A stretch of 64,000 nt of DNA from HGM04593 sp045589695 (GTDB lineage Bacteria > Bacteroidota > Bacteroidia > Bacteroidales > Bacteroidaceae). Of the stretch, positions 6,779-13,042 are shown piece after piece (positions within the stretch are counted from its first letter, which is position 1; each line of letters opens with the position of its first letter). The position numbers were made by a program, and so were the translations under genes. The stretch spans positions 25,387 through 89,386 of the forward strand of contig JAZNPP010000053.1 in assembly GCA_045589695.1 (NCBI GenBank), in the 5' to 3' direction. Below the pieces are notes generated by a model. The model was not told the DNA's origin and ran no database searches. It was given only the letters and a program-made list of their open reading frames with translations.

Positions 6779-8843
6779 AATAGAATCCTTGGAAACGTAC
6801 TAATTGATTTTGATATTGCGGCGAACGCATAAGGCCGTCGCCTGCACCGGAGAGTGCTTCGGCTCCTTCTTTATCGAGGACTACTTTAGAATCAAGTGCC
6901 TTGGGAACGCGGAAGCATATCTGCACGGGGAAGTTTACCTTTGCGTCGCCGGTGATTACTTGCACAGAGGCTCGCTGGGTGGCTGCCATTATGCGGAAAC
7001 CGAGTGAACGGCCTTTCTGTAAAAGAATTTTTAAGTTCTCTTCGAGGCTCTTTTCTACTCTAACGACCCGGTTTTCGATCTTCGGGAGGCCGTTGGCGTA
7101 GATACCTGTTATCACATCTTCTCTCACTTCGAGTTCTTTGCCGCTACGGGCGGACTGAACAGCGTCGGCGAACTCATCGAAGATTACGAGGTAGTCTTTC
7201 TTGTACTTGCCTTTGGCGGCGGCCTGCATGCTTTCTACAAGCGTTGCCATCTGATCTTCTATCTCTTCGATGTCGTTGTAAACCTCTATGCCGGGAACGT
7301 CGCAGAATTCGTACTTTGGGTCAAAAACTATGATGTTCTGCACTCCGGCAACTTTGGCGGCCTCTATTGTTGAGCGTATGCAGACGGACTTGCCTGAGCC
7401 TGTGGCTCCGCAGACAAGAACGTGCGGGGTCGCGTGGTTGTTGAGGTCCCAAACGACGAGGTTCTTGAAGTTGTCTACTCCTATGGGGATGCGGCGGCCT
7501 TCGACGTTCTCAGGGGAGAAGCGGAGGATGTCATCAGACTGCTTGGGTGCGTCTATCTTTATGTAGGCTCTGCCGTTGTGGATATGAAGTGTGTTGTCAA
7601 TGGTTATGGCGGGCACGTTAAGGGTGTTGGCTATATCCATCTTATAACGTAGGATGTTGGTTATCTTCACTCCTGCGCCGGGCTCTAACAGGTAGGTGTC
7701 GGAGGAGTAGCCTTCGAAGAGGTGTGCTACCTGAACGGTCATTCCGAAGGTGCGGAGGATGTGTTCTATCTTCTCGGAGTTTGTCATATTGGTATTGTTT
7801 AAGTCGTAGGTTATAAAGGAAGCTGCGTTGTCCCTGAAGGTGGTTATTACTTTGGGATTGACTGATGCCATGCTTGCGTCGCGTATCTTGCGCTGGCGTT
7901 TGGCAAGCAGGTCGCGTTTCTTGGGGTTGATGTTGAAGTCGTCTATCTCGGCTATCTGGGTACGCGCCCAGAAATCGTATAAAACGGCACGGTCTACAAA
8001 GTTGTCGGAGTCGTTGATGCAATAGACGTAATCGGGGTCGGCAACGGCTTCTATCATTCTCTTCAGTGGTTCGTACAAGAGGACTTCGTAAAGCTTTACG
8101 GTGTCTAAATCGAATGCTATCTTGTGACAGCGGAGCTGTGGACTGTTGTCTTTGCTCTTGGAGATCTTATTCTCGATGAACCATATCTCGGAGGGAATAA
8201 TACCTCTTGCCTCGAGGACTTTGTAATAGGTTATGCCTTGCTTGCCGAAGGAGAGTGCTTTCTCGTCATCGGACGTAAATGAGGTCTTGCTCTTGTGGTC
8301 GATGATTATTATGTCATCGTTGTAGTCCTGAAAGACAAGGTCTATCTTGGCGTGGCAAGGAAGGGGTATATCTACTCCATTGACTGTTACCCATTCAACA
8401 AATGGCTCTTCGACGTAGATTATCTCTTTGATGTCTTTTTCGTAAATGTCCTTCTCGGCATAGAAGTTTGCCAGCAGGGCTGTCGCATTCTTGGTTGCGG
8501 CGGTTATACAGCTCTCTACCGTGGGGGTGGTTTTGCCTAACTTCCAACGGTTGGCGGGAACGCTGTCTATCTCTTCATAGGCTATCTGCTCAAGTTCGGG
8601 CAGTGATAGTGGCTCACGGCCTAACTTGATTGCGGAGAAGTAGTATTCGAGTGCTTTATGGTAGGCATTACCGCTGACTGCGGAGACGCCTATGCGGTTC
8701 TCTTCACGATAGATGGCGGTGCGCTCGAACTCTTTCTCGTTCCTTGCGAACTGGGCTAATCGGGAGTAGCTCCAGGAGTCTATGAGGAAGCTGGAGAAAT
8801 GATTCTCCAGCTCTTCGTTGGTCAGTTGGGAATAGTGGTTCAT
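6771..8843 (-). CDS. PD-(D/E)XK nuclease fused to FtsK-type DNA motor
   Basis: A 690-residue fusion. Residues about 20-300 are a RecB/Cas4-like PD-(D/E)XK nuclease: GNAYHKALEYY (His62), AKIDLVF (Asp168), IIIIDHKSK (Asp182, Lys184) and QGITYYK (the QxxxY helix motif). Residues about 355-450 match the FtsK alpha-type domain. Residues 470-690 are an FtsK/SpoIIIE ATPase with Walker A GATGSGKS (479-486), Walker B LVIFDEFAD (552-560) and GRSLGFRIMAATQRAS. There is no N-terminal membrane domain and no C-terminal gamma winged helix. The order RecT, then this gene, then NinG suggests it supplies the exonuclease that makes 3' single strands for RecT, with a motor attached. ATGA overlap with recT (8840-8843). 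Confidence 0.85.
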   Translation of the reverse strand: MNHYSQLTNEELENHFSSFLIDSWSYSRLAQFARNEKEFERTAIYREENRIGVSAVSGNAYHKALEYYFSAIKLGREPLSLPELEQIAYEEIDSVPANRWKLGKTTPTVESCITAATKNATALLANFYAEKDIYEKDIKEIIYVEEPFVEWVTVNGVDIPLPCHAKIDLVFQDYNDDIIIIDHKSKTSFTSDDEKALSFGKQGITYYKVLEARGIIPSEIWFIENKISKSKDNSPQLRCHKIAFDLDTVKLYEVLLYEPLKRMIEAVADPDYVYCINDSDNFVDRAVLYDFWARTQIAEIDDFNINPKKRDLLAKRQRKIRDASMASVNPKVITTFRDNAASFITYDLNNTNMTNSEKIEHILRTFGMTVQVAHLFEGYSSDTYLLEPGAGVKITNILRYKMDIANTLNVPAITIDNTLHIHNGRAYIKIDAPKQSDDILRFSPENVEGRRIPIGVDNFKNLVVWDLNNHATPHVLVCGATGSGKSVCIRSTIEAAKVAGVQNIIVFDPKYEFCDVPGIEVYNDIEEIEDQMATLVESMQAAAKGKYKKDYLVIFDEFADAVQSARSGKELEVREDVITGIYANGLPKIENRVVRVEKSLEENLKILLQKGRSLGFRIMAATQRASVQVITGDAKVNFPVQICFRVPKALDSKVVLDKEGAEALSGAGDGLMRSPQYQNQLVRFQGFYYE

Positions 8844-9691
8844 AATAATTTAGGCGGTTCGGATTGACGCATCTGTTCTTTCTGTTCTTCAATAGTCTGC
8901 TCGATTGGCACCTCTTCTGCCTCTATGTCTTCTACAGGATTGTCTTCGTACATATCTTCGCCTCGTTCATTGACTACTAACTGGTCTGATGAGATGGCGT
9001 TCTTCATCTCTACGGAGAGTACACCGAATTTCGACAGTAATAATTTTAAAGCTGTCTTTTTGGCCATTGCATCGAAGTCGGTTGTCCATTTTGATGCTTC
9101 GCGGATATTCTTAATGGTGGAGCCGAATGTCTTGGAGTAGGTCATTGCGTGCTTTTTTACCTCATCGACAGTCCAGAACATCATCTTCTCGAAACCATTA
9201 ACGAGACGGAAGAATGCTACATAACCTATAATGGTTGCTTTATCTCTGCCGCTGCTGAGCTTTTTGAAACGGAGGTCGCCGGAAACAAAATCTTCTCCTG
9301 TAATCTCACCTTCGCGGACATCACGAACGTTGATTGTGCGGTATTGTCCTGAACGCATAGCGAGTTGTATGAAACCTTTGTATCCTATCTGGAATTGCGC
9401 ATCGGTATCGCCTTCTTTGTTGTTCTTGTAGGGTATCACGTAGGCGAACCCTAAATTGGGGTCGAGGGGTAAATCGAGGGCTGTAGCCTTGATGGCTGCA
9501 TACATTACACTCATTGGCTTGCAGGCTTGCAATTGCTTGCTTCCGGCCACAAGTGCTGTGAGGTTATTAATAAAACTGTTCTTCTTCTCGCCCAATACCT
9601 GTTGAAGATACTCTTGTGTCTTGGGGTTGGCGATGGTTTGGTTGAAAACCTTAAGGCCGTTATCGGCTCTTGTTGTTACTTCGTTTGCCAT
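8840..9691 (-). CDS. recT: RecT-family single-strand annealing protein
   Basis: A 283-residue RecT homologue. The N-terminal region (NPKTQEYLQQVLGEKKNSF) and core (QACKPMSVMYAAIKATALDLPLD, FAYVIPYKN, FQIGYKGFIQLAMRSGQY) are classic family blocks. The acidic C-terminal tail (EDNPVEDIEAEEVPIEQT) is typical of single-strand-binding or annealing proteins. It should pair complementary strands during phage recombination or replication, working with the exonuclease domain of the next gene, whose start overlaps its stop. Confidence 0.93.
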   Translation of the reverse strand: MANEVTTRADNGLKVFNQTIANPKTQEYLQQVLGEKKNSFINNLTALVAGSKQLQACKPMSVMYAAIKATALDLPLDPNLGFAYVIPYKNNKEGDTDAQFQIGYKGFIQLAMRSGQYRTINVRDVREGEITGEDFVSGDLRFKKLSSGRDKATIIGYVAFFRLVNGFEKMMFWTVDEVKKHAMTYSKTFGSTIKNIREASKWTTDFDAMAKKTALKLLLSKFGVLSVEMKNAISSDQLVVNERGEDMYEDNPVEDIEAEEVPIEQTIEEQKEQMRQSEPPKLL

Positions 9692-9845
9692 AATTGTTTG
9701 TTTTTTTGGTTAAATAGTTTTCGATTAGTTTTGCTCTCCTGCGCATGTTTGCTGCACGGTCGCCTTTCTTGTCCCATGCCATGCGGCGGAGGTCGCCGAG
9801 GACAATCTGTATCTCCTCGGCCATGCTGTTGGATATGCTAATCAT
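9660..9845 (-). CDS. Small basic protein upstream of recT
   Basis: A 61-residue frame overlapping the recT start by 32 nt and the upstream Cys-rich gene by 8 nt. An internal ATG at 9824 (MAEEIQIVLGDLRRM) is an alternative start. The sequence is helical and highly basic toward its end (AANMRRRAKLIENYLTKKT, then KRSNNKSR). I do not recognise a family. The tight packing with both neighbours on the same strand is the main support. Confidence 0.55.
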   Translation of the reverse strand: MISISNSMAEEIQIVLGDLRRMAWDKKGDRAANMRRRAKLIENYLTKKTNNYGKRSNNKSR

Positions 9846-10065
9846 ACATCACCCCCTCTCCGTTGCAGGTTGAGCATTTTTCTTTGTCCCGCCATTCGGC
9901 AGGCGCCTTGTCGTAATCCTCTCTGGTGCAGGGAATGTACTCTGTCGTCTCGGGGTCGATGATGTAGTACTTGTTCCCGTCATCGCAGTCGGGGCAAGGC
10001 TCTATGTCACGGAATGCGTAAGGCATGCATTCGGGACATCCTTGACCTAAGCACGACCAGCACAT
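9838..10065 (-). CDS. Small Cys-rich (DnaJ zinc-finger-like) protein
   Basis: I take the start at 10065 (MCWSCLGQGCPECMP, 75 residues) rather than the longer open frame, whose upstream part covers the tRNA-like RNA. Four CxxC pairs are visible (CWSC, CPEC, CPDC, CSTC). The last sits in CSTCNGEG, like DnaJ-type zinc ribbons. It probably binds one or two zinc ions. Function is unknown; such small zinc proteins are common in phage early regions. Confidence 0.6.
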   Translation of the reverse strand: MCWSCLGQGCPECMPYAFRDIEPCPDCDDGNKYYIIDPETTEYIPCTREDYDKAPAEWRDKEKCSTCNGEGVMYD

Positions 10066-10193
10066 AGCAATGTGGTTATGATTAATACTGCCAATGATGC
10101 GAGGACGGCAATGAGGTTGGCCCATGTATCGCCGCTGCCGAATGCGAGAAGGCTGACGAATGACGCCTTCTGAAGGAATGATAATGCTTTCAT
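10047..10193 (-). CDS. Small membrane protein
   Basis: A 48-residue frame starting MKALSFLQKASFVSLLAFG with one strong hydrophobic segment (ANLIAVLASLAVLIITTLL) at the C-terminal half. It overlaps the Cys-rich gene by 19 nt. Size and topology recall small phage inner-membrane proteins, but no family is recognised. It begins just downstream of a minus-strand terminator, so it may have its own promoter. Confidence 0.45.
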   Translation of the reverse strand: MKALSFLQKASFVSLLAFGSGDTWANLIAVLASLAVLIITTLLCAGRA

Positions 10194-10219
10194 GATATAT
10201 TGTGTTAAGTGTTTGCTGT

Positions 10220-10255
10220 AAAAAAGCCATCCCGCATTTCGCAACGGGGGATGGC
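10220..10255 (-). terminator. Rho-independent terminator
   Basis: On the minus strand an 8-bp stem (GCCATCCC paired with GGGATGGC, 10226-10255 with its loop) is followed directly by a T run (plus-strand A run 10220-10225). It would end transcription of the tRNA-like RNA region before the small membrane-protein gene. Confidence 0.7.
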
Positions 10256-10276
10256 AAAGAATCTATGAAAAACACA

Positions 10277-10291
10277 AGCCGTAATACGGCT
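10277..10291 (-). terminator. Hairpin after tRNA-like element 1
   Basis: A perfect 6-bp stem with a 3-nt loop (AGCCGT/ACGGCT) starts 2 nt beyond the acceptor end of the tRNA-like element. On the minus strand it is followed by a T-rich run (10267-10276). It looks like a processing or termination hairpin for that RNA. Confidence 0.55.
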
Positions 10292-10293
10292 GT

Positions 10294-10369
10294 GGATGCC
10301 GGGGACTCGAACCCCCTGTAAGGAATTAATCTAAATAAACTATGGTCGCCTCCAACAGGCATTGCATCC
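10294..10369 (-). ncRNA. tRNA-like element 1
   Basis: Seventy-six bases with the outline of a tRNA: a 6-bp acceptor pairing (GGATGC at 10369-10364 with GCATCC at 10299-10294), a D-arm-like hairpin (GCCT, GTTGG, AGGC) and a T-arm with four G-C pairs and the loop TTCGAGT. The anticodon arm is weak: at best five A-U/G-U pairs around a 6-nt loop. A normal decoding tRNA is therefore unlikely. A very stable UUCG hairpin precedes it (10374-10389) and a terminator-like hairpin follows. It may be a degenerate phage tRNA or an RNA that imitates the tRNA top half. Confidence 0.5.
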
Positions 10370-10373
10370 GTGC

Positions 10374-10389
10374 GGCGGCCGAAGCCGCC
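10374..10389 (-). other. UUCG tetraloop hairpin
   Basis: On the minus strand GGCGGC-TTCG-GCCGCC forms a 6-bp GC stem closed by a C(UUCG)G loop, an exceptionally stable RNA hairpin. It lies 4 nt upstream of tRNA-like element 1. No T run follows, so it is not a simple terminator. Confidence 0.7.
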
Positions 10390-10880
10390 TGATAGATAAA
10401 ATAAAATAAAGCACAACAACCGGGCTTCACAGCCGGGTATGAGGCGCACCGACCTCCGTTTTGAGAAAAAGCTATTTATTAATGACATTATGTGTAGGTT
10501 ATGGCCGGTGCGTTGTGCCCTTGCGTGTTCCGATGTGTACGCTTACTGAGGTTTTATGGCATATCCGTTATAGAGATGAGTTAGAAGATATGCGGTTGCC
10601 TCAAAGGGCTGTCCTCGCAATTGGCGAGGTATGGGGTGCATTGTCGCCCAACTGACTTATAAGGCGTTATTTGCGATTTACCAATACGTGGGCGCCAATG
10701 CGTTTAATTGTTATATACTCTGCAAGCATCTTTCCCTGCTTGCTTTAGGGCGGGCTTTGCTGACGATCGTGCCCATCCCGACGGGATTGCTTCGGCCGAG
10801 CCGGGAGCGCGGATGTTACTCTTGTTGCTCAAGGCTTTCCTGTGTATCCCTTATGTGTTCAATATGTCAAAGATGATAGT
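10390..10880. other. Structured, nearly gene-free region
   Basis: About 490 bp between the two tRNA-like elements. No convincing gene longer than about 35 codons is seen on either strand. Short hairpins are common: GCAAGCA/TGCTTGC near 10722-10743, ATCCCG/CGGGAT near 10777, and an imperfect stem around 10419-10437. It may be an untranslated leader, a noncoding RNA or a run of very small genes. Confidence 0.4.
10543..10641 (-). CDS. Possible 32-residue peptide
   Basis: ATG at 10641 opens a 32-codon frame (MHPIPRQLRGQPFEATAYLL, ending NGYAIKPQ). It is on the same strand as the early genes and reads like a small phage peptide rather than random sequence. It has no other support and could be chance. 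Confidence 0.25.
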   Translation of the reverse strand: MHPIPRQLRGQPFEATAYLLTHLYNGYAIKPQ

Positions 10881-10946
10881 GAGCGGTGGGGATTCGAACC
10901 CCGATGTCGGCGGTGGGAGAGTTTCGCGGACACCTCCGTACCGCCC
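10881..10946 (-). ncRNA. tRNA-like element 2
   Basis: Sixty-six bases that start at the base after the TAA of the upstream HTH gene. The acceptor-like stem pairs GGGCGG (10946-10941) with CCGCTC (10886-10881), with one G-U pair. A T-arm with four G-C pairs closes the loop TTCGAAT. A short CGGA-GGTG-TCCG hairpin sits where a D-arm would be. There is no foldable anticodon arm. The same top-half-only architecture as element 1, on the same strand about 510 bp away, suggests a shared role or origin. Confidence 0.5.
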
Positions 10947-11135
10947 TTAGTGTGCGTTCCAGAACTTGATTAAGTCCCTGCCGAACACTCTGTATGAGTT
11001 TCCAACGACGTGGGCTTTAAGTTGTCCCGAGGTGATGTACTTCTGTACCATCCTCTTTGAGACTTGCAGCTTCTCTGCAACGTCCTTTACTTTGAGCCTT
11101 GCTGTGAGGCTGATTGCGGGGCATTCTGTACACAT
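10947..11135 (-). CDS. Excisionase/MerR-like small HTH protein
   Basis: A 62-residue protein with the excisionase-family helix-turn-helix: LKVKDVAEKLQVSKRMVQKY, ITSGQLKAHVVG, then SYRVFGRDLIKFW. These proteins act as excision factors or small regulators in phages and integrative elements. The ATG at 11135 lies inside the 3' end of the Cys-rich small gene (49-nt overlap). Its stop is followed directly by tRNA-like element 2. Confidence 0.8.
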   Translation of the reverse strand: MCTECPAISLTARLKVKDVAEKLQVSKRMVQKYITSGQLKAHVVGNSYRVFGRDLIKFWNAH

Positions 11136-11224
11136 GGTGGATTGTCTTTGTGGTATTCTACATATCTCTTTAGTCTCGTGCAGTATCTGCCGTTGAGGCA
11201 GGTGGAGCAGTTAGCGGCCTCCAT
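11087..11224 (-). CDS. Small Cys-rich protein
   Basis: A 45-residue frame (MEAANCSTCLNGRYCTRLKR, then YVEYHKDNPPC) with four Cys that could bind one zinc. It overlaps the upstream small HTH gene by 14 nt and the excisionase-like gene by 49 nt. It resembles short C-x2-C proteins I know from Bacteroidota phages. Function is unknown. Confidence 0.5.
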   Translation of the reverse strand: MEAANCSTCLNGRYCTRLKRYVEYHKDNPPCVQNAPQSASQQGSK

Positions 11225-11369
11225 ACTTCTTTGCTACTTTGCGGATGTGTTCGGCAAGCTCGCTCTTTGTCGCTCCCTTTAATGCAAGAGATACTGTGTT
11301 CTTTGATTTGTTTACTTCTTTTGCTATCTTGGTAATAGCTCCGTAGGGTACGATAATTTCTTTTGCCAT
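11211..11369 (-). CDS. Small HTH (LacI-like) DNA-binding protein
   Basis: A 52-residue frame: MAKEIIVPYGAITKIAKEVN, KSKNTVSLALKG, then a basic helical tail (HIRKVAKKYGG). The first 35 residues form a helix-turn-helix like the LacI DNA-reading head. It probably belongs to the early regulatory genes of the element. Confidence 0.6.
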   Translation of the reverse strand: MAKEIIVPYGAITKIAKEVNKSKNTVSLALKGATKSELAEHIRKVAKKYGGR

Positions 11370-11421
11370 AATTTATTTTTTAGTGTCCCCCGGAGCCGTG
11401 CCACCGGCATCCACTATGCGT

Positions 11422-11474
11422 TTTGTTTTCCGGGGGTAATCATTACCTTTGTAGTGCTTAAAATGTAATGATTA
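11422..11474 (+). promoter_or_regulatory. Promoter with 10-bp inverted-repeat operator
   Basis: A Bacteroidota-type promoter reads rightward: TTTG (11422-11425), 18 bp, then TACCTTTG (11444-11451). A perfect inverted repeat flanks it: TAATCATTAC at 11437-11446, overlapping the -7 box, and GTAATGATTA at 11465-11474, overlapping the start codon region of the next gene. The half-site centres are 28 bp apart. A dimeric repressor bound here would block both promoter and translation start. Confidence 0.6.
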
Positions 11475-11698
11475 TGATTGATTCTGTTAAGTTGTCTCAG
11501 TTTGCAGAGGAGTTGAGCAATATGCCGTGTCCTGTCTGCGGTAAGTGTCACAAGGTTGTTTTAAATAATCGTGGAGGTGATACCTACAATGATGAGGTCG
11601 GTTTTCGCTTGCCCGAGGGTAGTTGTGAGGGTTTTAAGGAACATTTGATTAACCTTCTCAGCAATTCAAGACATCGCTTTGTAAAACCTTTGTGGTAG
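11474..11698 (+). CDS. Small CPxC protein behind the operator
   Basis: A 74-residue protein (MIDSVKLSQFAEELSNM, CPVCGKCHKVVLNNRGGD, then LPEGSCEGFKEHLINLLSN). The CPVCGKC motif suggests a zinc site. An ATG two codons upstream (11468) is also possible. It has a clear promoter and operator before it but overlaps a minus-strand frame (11584-11817) tail to tail, so one of the two may be spurious. Function is not recognised. Confidence 0.55.
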   Translation: MIDSVKLSQFAEELSNMPCPVCGKCHKVVLNNRGGDTYNDEVGFRLPEGSCEGFKEHLINLLSNSRHRFVKPLW

Positions 11699-11817
11699 TT
11701 CCAGGCTGTTAGGTATTTCCAGCAGTATTTCAAGGTGGGGATTTTCTCTCCGCCCGATGTGCTGTACACCCAATCATCGAAACCTATTATCCAAAGTCCT
11801 TTTTCTTTTTTGTTCAT
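11584..11817 (-). CDS. Small protein at head of minus-strand early operon
   Basis: A 77-residue frame; residues 1-40 (MNKKEKGLWIIGFDDWVY, GGEKIPTLKYCWKYL) lie in DNA not used by another gene and look protein-like. The C-terminal half is antisense to the plus-strand CPxC gene. A minus-strand promoter candidate (TATCTTTG, 11907-11900) lies 83 bp upstream, so this would be the first early gene opposite the repressor. No family is recognised. Confidence 0.4.
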   Translation of the reverse strand: MNKKEKGLWIIGFDDWVYSTSGGEKIPTLKYCWKYLTAWNYHKGFTKRCLELLRRLIKCSLKPSQLPSGKRKPTSSL

Positions 11818-11887
11818 TTTTGTTTGCCTTTGAAATATTTTCTATATTTTTGTAGGTTGTCAATCAACAATGTGTTTCGCTATTCGA

Positions 11888-11990
11888 TTAACAACACCGC
11901 AAAGATAGAACAGCGCTTAATTCTATGCAAGAAAAATTAAGCAAAATATAAGCAAAATTCATTATTTAGAACAATTCTTAATTAGGATAT
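11888..11990. promoter_or_regulatory. Divergent early/repressor control region
   Basis: Between the minus-strand early gene and the repressor gene. It contains a minus-strand -7 box (TATCTTTG, 11907-11900), a perfect inverted repeat GCTTAATT (11915-11922) / AATTAAGC (11935-11942), a direct repeat TAAGCAAAA (twice, spaced 2 bp, from 11939) and a related CTTAATTA near 11978. These AT-rich sites are candidate operators for the repressor encoded at 11992. Confidence 0.55.
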
Positions 11991-11991
11991 T

Positions 11992-12723
11992 ATGGGAAAT
12001 GCTGTAAAACAACGACTTGTGCATTTTATTAAATTTATGCACTTAACGCAAAAGGCGTTTGAAGACCGTTGCGGTATGAGCAATGGTTATGTTGCGAATA
12101 TCCGAAAGGGTATTGGAAATGATAAATTACTGAACATTGTTCAGCAATTTCCTCAACTAAATAGAGAATGGCTTCTATATGGCGAGGGCGAAATGTTGAA
12201 GAGTACCCCAACGGTTCAGCAGAACAATGTGCACGGAGATAATAATTATAATAATGTGATGCAGGCACGTTGCCCGAAGTGCGGCGATGAGGTTGAGATT
12301 GTTGAGGCGGAGGAGATAAGAAGGCCTATAATCCCTACAGAATGGACCTATCAAACCGATATAGACCTCTATGAGAAGGTGCAGAGGGACAAGAAAGATG
12401 TTAGCCGCAGCAGGTTCATTGCCCTTGATGTGCCTATTGACATGTGGCATATTGTACGTGATGACAGCTTGTTGCCGGACTGCAAGAGGGGTGACCTGTT
12501 GGCTCTTAAGGCATACCCTATAGGCAAAGAGAACCCCATCCCGGGCAAGATCCACGCTGTGGACACAAGGAGCAACGGCATGATTGTGCGCATACTTGAG
12601 GAGAAGGACTACGGCTACCGGGCAACAGCCCCGAACTCGGGTAAGTACCCCGAAATGAGAATTAAGAAAGAGGACATCATACGTGTGTATCGTATTGTGT
12701 GCATGGCGAGGATTGCAATATAG
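11992..12723 (+). CDS. CI-like repressor with S24 (LexA-type) domain
   Basis: A 243-residue protein. Residues 1-65 form a helix-turn-helix (LTQKAFEDRCGMSNGYVANI, NREWLLYGEGEM). An Asn-rich linker holds a CPKC pair (94-97). Residues about 135-243 match the S24/LexA autopeptidase fold: RDDSLLPDCKRGDLLAL with the catalytic-type Ser159, and NGMIVRIL where the general-base Lys is expected. The residue there is Arg200, so self-cleavage may be lost. It probably keeps the element silent by binding the operators just upstream and is the gene nearest the attachment end. Confidence 0.85.
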   Translation: MGNAVKQRLVHFIKFMHLTQKAFEDRCGMSNGYVANIRKGIGNDKLLNIVQQFPQLNREWLLYGEGEMLKSTPTVQQNNVHGDNNYNNVMQARCPKCGDEVEIVEAEEIRRPIIPTEWTYQTDIDLYEKVQRDKKDVSRSRFIALDVPIDMWHIVRDDSLLPDCKRGDLLALKAYPIGKENPIPGKIHAVDTRSNGMIVRILEEKDYGYRATAPNSGKYPEMRIKKEDIIRVYRIVCMARIAI

Positions 12724-12844
12724 GCTCGTTCAGGATTGGAAGGTAGAATATGAGGTTGGATGAGTTCGTGAAGGAAACGCTATGGCAATAGCAAGAATTA
12801 TGCGCGAAATGGGAGACTGGCTGGCCGCTCATTACAGCGAAAAA
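12724..12844. other. Element end, no clear gene
   Basis: Between the repressor and the tandem repeats. It holds only very short frames: MRLDEFVKETLWQ from 12750, which resembles the start of longer Bacteroidota phage proteins but stops after 13 codons, and MAIARIMREMGDW (23 codons) from 12782. They may be remains of a gene truncated at the element end. Confidence 0.35.
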
Positions 12845-12872
12845 GTGTTCTAACTGTGTTCTGAGCGTGTTC
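12845..12872 (+). repeat. Three GTGTTC repeats, 11-bp period
   Basis: GTGTTC occurs at 12845, 12856 and 12867, exactly 11 bp apart (one helical turn), about 65 bp inside the tRNA remnant. This is the usual form of arm-type binding sites for a tyrosine integrase or excisionase at the end of an integrated element. Confidence 0.6.
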
Positions 12873-12936
12873 CAAAGATTTTAAAAGAGTATAAATCATT
12901 GAATGATAATATAATAGCCGAACACTTTGCATAATT

Positions 12937-12976
12937 CATAATCATGAGGTCCCCGGTTCAATCCCGGGTCTCGCTA
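12937..12976 (+). other. attR-type site: 3' tRNA remnant (CAT anticodon)
   Basis: The 3' half of a tRNA: CATAATCATG (anticodon loop and stem), a T-arm (CCCGG, TTCAATC, CCGGG), the acceptor strand TCTCGCT and discriminator A (12976). No matching 5' half (AGCGAGA) lies upstream; phage DNA is there instead. A terminator follows directly. The element therefore integrated into a CAT-anticodon tRNA gene (Met or Ile2 type) and this is its distal junction. The intact tRNA should be at the other end, left of the window. Confidence 0.75.
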
Positions 12977-12980
12977 CTGA

Positions 12981-13016
12981 AGCGGAGAAAGTTGAAAAAC
13001 TCTCTCCGCTTTTTGT
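12981..13016 (+). terminator. Terminator of the target tRNA
   Basis: AGCGGAGA (12981-12988) pairs with TCTCCGCT (13003-13010), extended by AGTT/AACT inside, and is followed by a T run. It lies 5 bp after the tRNA remnant and most likely belonged to the original chromosomal tRNA gene. Confidence 0.85.
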
Positions 13017-13042
13017 TTTAAATTTTGTAACTCATTTGTTTG

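Noticed and set aside
10294..10369. Normal tRNA gene
   Set aside because: The anticodon arm does not form a stable 5-bp stem with a 7-nt loop, so I call it tRNA-like only.
10066..10488. Longer N-terminus for the Cys-rich phage protein
   Set aside because: It would translate the terminator, tRNA-like element and UUCG hairpin; the ATG at 10065 fits the zinc domain.
10461..10950. Overlapping plus-strand open frames in the tRNA-like region
   Set aside because: Composition is not protein-like, they oppose the local gene direction, and they cross the tRNA-like element and the HTH gene end.
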